64,000 nt of DNA from NCBI GenBank assembly GCA_002070955.1, contig MWEK01000005.1, positions 1-64,000 of the forward strand. The letters run 5' to 3'. Under the pieces are notes generated by a model. That model was not told the DNA's origin. It saw nothing but the letters and a program-made list of their open reading frames with translations, and made no database searches. Positions within the stretch are counted from its first letter, which is position 1. Every line of letters starts with the position of its first letter. This document shows positions 58,636 to 64,000 of this stretch, in pieces. Both the position numbers and the translations under genes were made by a program. Source of the stretch: Planctomycetes bacterium ADurb.Bin069 (GTDB lineage: Bacteria; Planctomycetota; UBA8108; UBA8890; UBA8898).

Positions 58636-59988
58636 ATGAGCACGCTGCGCCGCATGTGGGTGCCGTTCTTGTGCGCCGCGGTGCTATGGGCTGGTTTCTC
58701 GGAATCTGAGAAGGCCCTCAAGAAGGCGCTCGCCGCCAAGGACGCGGGGGGCGTGATCGCCGCGAGCGAGCAACTCCTGGCCCTTGGGACTCCCGAGTCC
58801 GTCAAGGCGGTGATCCGGTACGGGTTGGCCTGTGACAACTACAAGGTGGAGCGGGCCATCGCCGGTAAGCTCGCCGGGCTGCCCATCCCGCTTCGTACGG
58901 TCGTCCACGAGTCGGCGCGTGCGATCGACCAGCACCCGATCCGCGTGATTCTCGCGGCGGTGCTGGCTTCCTACGACGATCCCGCCTCCTTTGCCGCCTT
59001 GGGAGCCATGGTGAAGGACCCGGTGCCGTCGGTGGCGCTGGCGGCGACGTCGCATCTGGTCAAGGGCGCCCTCGCCACGGGGGACATGCGTGCGATCGAT
59101 GCCCTGGTCGAAGGCTTGGCGCGCCACGAGAAGTTCGAGCAGAGCGCGGTGGTGGCGGCGGACATCCGCCAAGGCCTGTACGCCCTCACCGGCGAGGAGT
59201 TCGAGGATGCGGCGGAGTGGAAAAAGTGGTGGGAGCCCCGGCGGCACACGTTCAAGCCCGCCGATGTCAAGAGCAACCAGGAACGCCCGCGCCGGACCGT
59301 GGTGCGGGCGCGCTCGTTCTTCGGCCACGAGATCGTGTCGAAGCGCATTCTCTTCATCCTGGACATGTCGGGCAGCATGATGTTGAAGGATTTTCCCTCG
59401 GGCGCGGGCGGCGCGCAGGAGGAGGGCGGGCCCAAGGGCCGCACGGTCGTGCGGACCAAGCCGAAGGAGAAGAGCCCGTCGGAGAAGGAGGCGGAGCAGA
59501 AGGCGCTGGCGCGCAAGCGCGAGGACCTGCCCCTGGAACGGCAGCGGCTCCGCCGCACGCAAATCGAGCTCAAGAAGACCATCGACAGCTTGACGCCTGA
59601 CACCCGCTTCACCGTCATGGCGTTCAACCACGAGATCAAGATGCTCTCGGAGGCCCCGCAGTACGCGAACAACGCCTTCAAGACCAAGGCCAAGAGCTTC
59701 GTCGACGGCTTCAAGCCCGAGGGCGAGACTTGGACCGACACGGCGTTGGAGAAGGCGTTCGAGCTCAAGGGGCAGATCGACACGATCTATCTGCTGTCCG
59801 ACGGGGCGCCGCAGCGTACAGGCGCCATGCTGCCCACCGACGAAATCGAGCAGGCGGTGAGGGAGAAGAACCGTTTTCTCAAGATCAAGATTTATACGGT
59901 CGGGTTCCAGCAGGGCGGGGCCAGGATGCACGCGTTTCTGGGGGCGCTGGCCCGGGACAACGGGGGAACGTACAAGCGGCTGGACTGA
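58636..59988 (+). CDS. exported von Willebrand factor type A domain protein
   Basis: 450 residues. Signal peptide (MWVPFLCAAVLWAGF), an N-terminal HEAT-like region (LGTPESVKAVIRYGLACDNYKVERAIAGKLA) and a VWA domain from about residue 232 (RILFILDMSGSMMLKDF with a DxSxS metal-dependent adhesion motif, TRFTVMAFNHEIKML, TWTDTALEKAFEL, IDTIYLLSDGAP). A charged insert of about 60 residues (KEKSPSEKEAEQKALARKREDLPLERQRLRR) splits the domain. Binds protein partners through the metal site. GGAGG lies 6 bases before the ATG. Confidence 0.88.
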   Translation: MSTLRRMWVPFLCAAVLWAGFSESEKALKKALAAKDAGGVIAASEQLLALGTPESVKAVIRYGLACDNYKVERAIAGKLAGLPIPLRTVVHESARAIDQHPIRVILAAVLASYDDPASFAALGAMVKDPVPSVALAATSHLVKGALATGDMRAIDALVEGLARHEKFEQSAVVAADIRQGLYALTGEEFEDAAEWKKWWEPRRHTFKPADVKSNQERPRRTVVRARSFFGHEIVSKRILFILDMSGSMMLKDFPSGAGGAQEEGGPKGRTVVRTKPKEKSPSEKEAEQKALARKREDLPLERQRLRRTQIELKKTIDSLTPDTRFTVMAFNHEIKMLSEAPQYANNAFKTKAKSFVDGFKPEGETWTDTALEKAFELKGQIDTIYLLSDGAPQRTGAMLPTDEIEQAVREKNRFLKIKIYTVGFQQGGARMHAFLGALARDNGGTYKRLD

Positions 59989-60000
59989 CGGCGGCGCCTC

Positions 60001-61335
60001 TCAGGGCGCGCTCCCCAGCAGCCAATACACGATCCGCGAGGAAAGGAAGAAAATGCCCGCCGCGGCGGCGACTTCCACGATCGCCGCCGCGGCGCGCCGC
60101 GGCGCCGAAGGGCGGGGCGCCGGTTTGGCGGCGGAAGGGCGGCGCGGCTCCGGGCGCGCGTTCGGCGCGCTCTCGCGCCCGGCGCGGGGGATGGCCGGCG
60201 CGCTTTCCCGGGGGGCATCGCTCCTGGCGGGAACGGGCACCCGGGCGGGGAACTGAATCGCGGGCCATTCCTTGGCGACCGCGGCGATCTCGGGGCGTCC
60301 GGAGGGGGTCTCGGACAGCAGGGCCGCGACGAGCTGCGCCGCGCGCGGGGGGATTTGGGGCGACAGTTCGCGCGCGCCGGGCGGCGGCTGCGCGAGGGCC
60401 TGTAGGAAATCGGCTCGAGTGCGGCCTTCCCGCGGCGTGCGGCCGACCAGGGCGTGGAAGATCAAGACGCCCAAGCGGTACAGCTCCGCCGGCGGTCCCG
60501 GAGGCGCGCCGGCCAGCTCCTCGGGGGCCGCGTAAGGCAGATACGCCGGAACGACGGTGTGGAGGCGCCGCCTGACCAGGTGGAGGTCGAGCGCCGCCGG
60601 CACGCGGAAGAGCAGGCGCCCTTCCTGGTCGGCCATGAGCCGGTCCAGCCCCAGCGGGACTCCCGCGCCGCGCTCGGACCAACGGTCCAGCATGGCGAGG
60701 ACCTCGCCGATCCGCTCGCCGCGTTCCTTGAGCGTGAGGCCCTCCCACACCAACGGCGCGTGGGACGTGAAGCGGCGCGCCACCAGCAGGCGGTCCTCGA
60801 TCTCGACGAGGTCGAACACGGGCACGATCCGGGGGTCGCTCGCCGCGGCGATGCGCCGGAGCAGGCTGCGGAGAAGTTCGAGCAGCTCCTCGTCGGCGGT
60901 GAGGCTATCGCGGATGACCTCCAGTTCCACCTCGCGCTCGAGGATTTTCTGGCGCGCGCGGTACCGCCACGACACGGCGTCGACGTCCAGAAGCTCGCCG
61001 ATCTCCCAGGCCCCGATCAAACGCCCGGGCGCAAGGAGTTCCTCGGGCCTGAAGAGGTGAAAGGAGCACTGGCCGATGGAGAAGGCCTCGCCCAGAGTCA
61101 GGAGCCGCTCCTTGATGCGTTCGCCGTGAACGAAGGTGCCGTTGGCGCTGCCCTCGTCCGTCAGAAGGCAGCCGTGCTCGCCGGCCAGCAGGCGGGCGTG
61201 GCGCCGCGAGGCCAGGGCGTCGGTGATCTGGATCTGCGCCTCGGCGCCGCGGCCGATGGTGCGCGCGTCCTTCTCGAGCGCGACGATCCGGCCCTTGCCG
61301 GAGCCCTCGGTCTGGAGCAGCGCCCATTTTCCCAT
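60001..61335 (-). CDS. FHA domain protein with kinase-like region lacking catalytic motifs and a C-terminal membrane helix
   Basis: 444 residues from the ATG at 61335. FHA domain, residues 5-95 (RTIGRGAEAQIQITDALASRRHARLLAGEHGCLLTDEGSANGTFVHGERI), which binds phosphothreonine. Residues 110-345 align loosely with a protein kinase (IGAWEIGELLDVDAVSWRYRARQ, PAYLPYAAPEELAGAPPGPPAELYRLGVLIFHALVGRTP), but there is no VAxK lysine, HRD or DFG, so it should be a pseudokinase. Then an Arg/Pro/Ala linker and one membrane helix (about 415-438). Possible partner of the kinase at 62521. No Shine-Dalgarno; the -10 sits 7 bp before the ATG. Confidence 0.82.
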   Translation of the reverse strand: MGKWALLQTEGSGKGRIVALEKDARTIGRGAEAQIQITDALASRRHARLLAGEHGCLLTDEGSANGTFVHGERIKERLLTLGEAFSIGQCSFHLFRPEELLAPGRLIGAWEIGELLDVDAVSWRYRARQKILEREVELEVIRDSLTADEELLELLRSLLRRIAAASDPRIVPVFDLVEIEDRLLVARRFTSHAPLVWEGLTLKERGERIGEVLAMLDRWSERGAGVPLGLDRLMADQEGRLLFRVPAALDLHLVRRRLHTVVPAYLPYAAPEELAGAPPGPPAELYRLGVLIFHALVGRTPREGRTRADFLQALAQPPPGARELSPQIPPRAAQLVAALLSETPSGRPEIAAVAKEWPAIQFPARVPVPARSDAPRESAPAIPRAGRESAPNARPEPRRPSAAKPAPRPSAPRRAAAAIVEVAAAAGIFFLSSRIVYWLLGSAP

Positions 61336-61342
61336 ACGTGAG

Positions 61343-61371
61343 AGAATACCGCACCTGCGGGGCGTTGTCAC
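61343..61371 (-). promoter_or_regulatory. promoter of the FHA gene, leaderless layout
   Basis: On the minus strand GTGACA (61366-61371), 17 bp, then TATTCT (61343-61348), 7 bp before the ATG at 61335. Confidence 0.5.
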
Positions 61372-61429
61372 CGCCGCGGGGTGGACGCCGGCGCCGGCGG
61401 TCAAAGGCGCGCGCGGGCGGCTCCCGCGA

Positions 61430-61459
61430 TTGCGCCGGCCGTCCCGCATGTGGTATACC
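61430..61459 (+). promoter_or_regulatory. possible promoter for rsfS-tsaE
   Basis: TTGCGC (61430-61435), an 18-bp spacer and TATACC (61454-61459), with a leader of about 28 nt before the GTG. Confidence 0.4.
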
Positions 61460-61493
61460 GGTACATGATGAAGACGCACAGGAGAACCAGGCC

Positions 61494-61886
61494 GTGACCC
61501 CGAAGGCCGCGGATGCCGCGCGCAGCGCCCTCGCGGAGGCGAGGGAGCGGGCCCTCGCCTGCGCGCGGGTCCTCAGCGACGCGCGCTTCCGGGACATCAG
61601 CGTCGTGCAGGTGGGCGCCGTGCTGCAGGTCGTCGATTACTTCGTCATCGGCACGGGCGGCGCGCCGCGCCAGCTCAAGAGCGCGGCGGATGCGCTCGAG
61701 GAGCGGCTCGGCGTCACCGGCGGCCGCGTGTTGGGCAAGGAGGGCTACGGCGAGGGCCGGTGGGTGCTCCTTGACTGCGGCGACGTGGTCGTGCACCTCA
61801 TGCTGGAGGAGGCGCGGGGCTATTACGACTTGGACAACCTCTGGGGCGACTGCCCCCGCGTCGCCTGGGCCGCGGAGAGTTCGTGA
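61494..61886 (+). CDS. rsfS: ribosomal silencing factor RsfS
   Basis: 130 residues from a GTG at 61494 (GGAG upstream). Binds uL14 and blocks joining of the subunits in poor growth. DISVVQVGAVLQVVDYFVIGTGGAPRQLKSAADALEERLG and GEGRWVLLDCGDVVVHLMLEEARGYYDLDNLWGDCPRV are the RsfS/DUF143 signature. The stop overlaps tsaE (GTGA). Confidence 0.96.
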   Translation: MTPKAADAARSALAEARERALACARVLSDARFRDISVVQVGAVLQVVDYFVIGTGGAPRQLKSAADALEERLGVTGGRVLGKEGYGEGRWVLLDCGDVVVHLMLEEARGYYDLDNLWGDCPRVAWAAESS

Positions 61887-62392
61887 GCGCGCCGCTGGAG
61901 GTCGAACTCGACTTCCCCAGCGAGGACGCGCTCCGGGGGTTTGCCGAGGAGGTCGGGGAACGCCTGGGCGGCGGCGAGGTGCTGGCGCTGTCAGGTCCGC
62001 TCGGGGCCGGCAAGACGGTGTTCGCCCAAAGCCTTGCGCGCGGGGCCGGAGTGCCCGCCGCGACGCCCGTCACGAGCCCGACCTTCGTTTTGCACCGGCG
62101 CTACGCGGGCCGGATCGCGATCGAGCACCTGGATGCGTACCGGCTGCGGTCCGCCCGCGACCTGGAGGCGTTGGGGATCGGCGAGCTGATCGAAGGGGGC
62201 GGCGCGACCGTGATCGAGTGGGCCGACCGCGTCGCGGAGATCCTGCCCGCTCACACGGTGTGGATCGAACTGGATGTTACGGGACCGTGCTCGCGGCGCC
62301 TGCGCGCGCGCATTCCGGACGGCGATCGCCCGCCCGCCCTCGCGCGCCTGCGGGCCCTTTGCGTCCGGCATGGGGCCTGCCCCGCGCCGTAG
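61883..62392 (+). CDS. tsaE: tRNA threonylcarbamoyladenosine biosynthesis ATPase TsaE
   Basis: 169 residues. Walker A GPLGAGKTVFAQSLARG (about 38-54), TSPTFVLHRRYAGRIAIEHLDAYRL with the conserved T(S/N)PT motif, and LGIGELIEGGGATVIEWADRVAEILP with the EWxxR motif. It powers TsaBD in making t6A37 of tRNAs that read ANN codons, which include the CAU tRNA in this window. GTG start overlapping rsfS. Confidence 0.96.
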   Translation: MSAPLEVELDFPSEDALRGFAEEVGERLGGGEVLALSGPLGAGKTVFAQSLARGAGVPAATPVTSPTFVLHRRYAGRIAIEHLDAYRLRSARDLEALGIGELIEGGGATVIEWADRVAEILPAHTVWIELDVTGPCSRRLRARIPDGDRPPALARLRALCVRHGACPAP

Positions 62393-62520
62393 CGCGCCCC
62401 GGGGAGCGTTTCCCTGGCCTCCGATGCGTCCATTGCCGATACTTGTACTGAGGAATGTCGCCGGCGGGCGCGGGCCCTGTCCGGCGCGCAGCCGCGGAGC
62501 GCCTACGACGTGGACAGTGC

Positions 62521-63777
62521 ATGAAGCCGAACCTGAGACTCAAGCTCGGGCAGTACCTGGTGACGCAGGGGTTGGTCAAGCTCCGCGATGTCAATCGTTG
62601 CCTGACCGAGCTCAAGGCGATCAAGGAGCAGGGAAGACAGTGCGCTCTCGGGCAACTGCTTCTCAAGGAGAAACTGATCTCCGCGGAAGACCTGCGCGGG
62701 GCGTTGGCCGCGATCGGCGCCCTCGTCCTGTACTGTCCCCGCTGCCGGACGCAAGCGGTGGCGGAGTCCTACGCGCCCGACAAGGAGGAGCACTGCCCGC
62801 AGTGCCAGGCCCTGCTCGTTTATCAAGACGGTTCGCTGGAGGCGCAACCGAAGGAAACCGCTCCGCGCCTGCCTGTGCCCGACACGCACGGGCGCGACAC
62901 GACGATCACGAGCGACCCCGCCAAGGATCCGCTGATCAATCGCATCATCGGCGGGTGCCAGCTCCAGCAGCGCATCGCCCGGGGCGGCATGGGCGTGGTG
63001 TACAAGGCCCAGCAGCTCAACCTCGGGCGGACGGTCGCCGTGAAGCTCCTGGCGGATGATCTTGCCAAGGACGTCATCTTCGTGAAGCGCTTCATCAACG
63101 AGGCGCGCGCCGCCGCGGAGCTGAGCCACGCCAACATCATCCACATTAACGACGTCGGCCAGTGCGACCAGACCTTCTATTTCATCATGGAATACGTGGA
63201 CGGCTGCACGTTGAGCGATATCCTTAGGCGCGAGGGGCGGCTGTCGCTGGCGCGGGTCGCCCACGTCGCCTACGGCGTGTGCCAGGCGCTGCGGCACGCG
63301 CACCGGCGGAAGATCGTGCACCGGGACATCAAGCCGGAGAATATCATGTTCACCGAAGAGGGGGTCGTGAAGCTCGCCGATCTCGGGCTGGCCAAGCGCC
63401 TCAGCGAGCATGACCTGTCCCTTACGGAGCCCGGCGCCGTGCTGGGCACGCCGTTCTACATGTCCCCGGAGCAGGCGCGCGATTTCAGCAAGGCCGATGC
63501 CCGTTCGGACATCTACAGCCTGGGCGTGACGCTGTACCGCGCCGCGACCGGCGTCGTTCCCTTCGATGGGAAGAACGCGCTCGAGGTGATGATGAAGGTC
63601 GTGGAGGGCGCGCACACGCCGGTCAAGGCGCTCAGGCCCGACCTCCCGGACGAATTCGCGGCGCTGATCGAGAAGATGATGCACGTCGATCCCGCGGAGC
63701 GATACCAGGATGTGGGCGGCGTGCTGGAGGATCTCGGCGTCGTGATCGAGCGCATGGAGCAGGTGCGGCAGGCGTAG
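62521..63777 (+). CDS. Ser/Thr protein kinase with N-terminal helical and zinc-ribbon domains
   Basis: 418 residues from the ATG at 62521. N-terminal domain (1-70) with LGQYLVTQGLVKLRDVNRCL and LGQLLLKEKLISAEDLRGAL, repeats like those at the start of type II secretion ATPases. Zinc ribbon at about 78-102 (CPRC...CPQC). Kinase domain from residue 143: Gly loop RGGMGVVYKA, VAVKLL lysine, HRDIKPEN (catalytic), DLGLA in place of DFG, MSPEQA in place of APE, and DIYSLGVTLY. Complete Hanks-type kinase, no membrane helix, so cytoplasmic. Its substrates may be recognised by the FHA protein at 60001. Confidence 0.92.
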   Translation: MKPNLRLKLGQYLVTQGLVKLRDVNRCLTELKAIKEQGRQCALGQLLLKEKLISAEDLRGALAAIGALVLYCPRCRTQAVAESYAPDKEEHCPQCQALLVYQDGSLEAQPKETAPRLPVPDTHGRDTTITSDPAKDPLINRIIGGCQLQQRIARGGMGVVYKAQQLNLGRTVAVKLLADDLAKDVIFVKRFINEARAAAELSHANIIHINDVGQCDQTFYFIMEYVDGCTLSDILRREGRLSLARVAHVAYGVCQALRHAHRRKIVHRDIKPENIMFTEEGVVKLADLGLAKRLSEHDLSLTEPGAVLGTPFYMSPEQARDFSKADARSDIYSLGVTLYRAATGVVPFDGKNALEVMMKVVEGAHTPVKALRPDLPDEFAALIEKMMHVDPAERYQDVGGVLEDLGVVIERMEQVRQA

Positions 63778-63788
63778 GAGCGCGGGGT

Positions 63789-63974
63789 ATGCAGGGCCGG
63801 GAAGGGCGTATTCGCGATCCGGAGGAGGAACTCGCGGCGGCGTACCGCGCGCGGGTTCGTCCGTTCCTCGACCTGGCCGATGCCGCCGGGGCGCGGCGTT
63901 ACGAGGAGGCGTGGGAGCTCGCGCGCGCGCGGCTCAGGGATGTGCGCCGGCGGAGCGAGGGCCATGCGTCTTGA
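63789..63974 (+). CDS. small charged protein upstream of an SMC/RecF-like gene
   Basis: 61 residues from the ATG at 63789 (GGAG 9 bases upstream). A single charged helix (EEELAAAYRARVRPFLDLADAAGARRYEEAWELARARLRDVRRR). It overlaps the next start codon by 11 bp, so the two are probably coupled. No family recognised; it might be a TPR fragment or a partner of the ATPase. Confidence 0.5.
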   Translation: MQGREGRIRDPEEELAAAYRARVRPFLDLADAAGARRYEEAWELARARLRDVRRRSEGHAS

Positions 63975-64000
63975 CGCCATCCGGGTGCGCAACTTCCGTG
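63964..64000 (+). CDS. 5' end of an SMC/RecF/SbcC-like ATPase gene (cut by window end)
   Basis: Only 12 codons: MRLDAIRVRNFR. This is the usual first beta-strand of AAA_23/RecF/SbcC ATPases, which begin with a short hydrophobic strand and an xNFR or xNFK motif before the Walker A loop. Identity beyond that cannot be determined. Confidence 0.5.
   Translation, partial: MRLDAIRVRNFR

Noticed and set aside
1-64000. CRISPR array, prophage or insertion sequence
   Set aside because: No regularly spaced identical repeats, no transposase, integrase or phage structural gene was seen; the 740-bp repeat encodes an oxidoreductase end, not a transposase.

Overview
The window is chromosomal DNA of a very GC-rich bacterium. 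No rRNA is present. The gene families point to an uncultured relative of the Planctomycetota. They include Tat-exported Gfo/Idh/MocA oxidoreductases, an ASPIC/UnbV (VCBS) protein, a squalene-cyclase-fold repeat protein, large exported carboxypeptidase-regulatory, PQQ/PEGA and HEAT proteins, ECF sigma/anti-sigma pairs, FHA and Ser/Thr-kinase proteins, DUF4416, and a 66-residue protein of a type I associate with planctomycetes. This placement is inference from families, not from a marker tree.

Layout. 1-3.7 kb (minus): etfB-etfA-acyl-CoA dehydrogenase. 4-7 kb: a DnaE-type polymerase with a degenerate PHP domain. 7-10.4 kb (minus): two lipoproteins, one of them a protein-isoaspartate methyltransferase joined to a CehA/McbA-like domain. 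10.4-14.5 kb (plus): Tat-exported beta-propeller, aroC, an acidic protein and a zinc-ribbon R/G/Q-rich protein. 14.5-16.4 kb (minus): repeat protein. 16.5-17.4 kb: a short coiled-coil membrane protein, then a strong unannotated non-coding RNA candidate on the minus strand. 17.7-20.4 kb: two translationally coupled phosphohexomutases. 20.4-32 kb: an unstable, decayed region. It holds a beta-helix remnant, a methyltransferase, a 740-bp direct repeat carrying a truncated and an intact Gfo/Idh/MocA gene, a FAD-oxidoreductase fragment, an ECF operon, a UnbV pseudogene, a PiT fragment and a 1013-residue exported protein.

32.5-44 kb is a housekeeping block: mutS with a DNA methyltransferase (minus), then rpsP-trmD-rplS-yraN, rnc-mfd-PpiC chaperone. 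44-50 kb: HU, a second ECF/anti-sigma locus ending in an HtrA-like protein that lacks all catalytic residues, a lysine/proline-rich histone-like protein, and an envelope lipoprotein. 50-52 kb: tRNA (CAU), comF, DUF4416 and rpmB. 52-58.5 kb (minus): an operon of a metzincin-like lipoprotein, a HEAT protein and a DUF/TPR/PEGA/PQQ protein. 58.6-64 kb: VWA protein, FHA-pseudokinase, rsfS-tsaE, a Ser/Thr kinase, and the first codons of an SMC/RecF-like ATPase.

Many promoters match sigma-70 consensus (TTGnnn / TAnnnT, 16-18 bp spacer). Several genes lacking a Shine-Dalgarno have the -10 only 6-8 bp before ATG, which suggests leaderless transcripts. The most novel-looking item is the 340-nt RNA at 17051-17391. 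It has a consensus promoter, two mutually exclusive stems, a uridine-free linker and a terminator.
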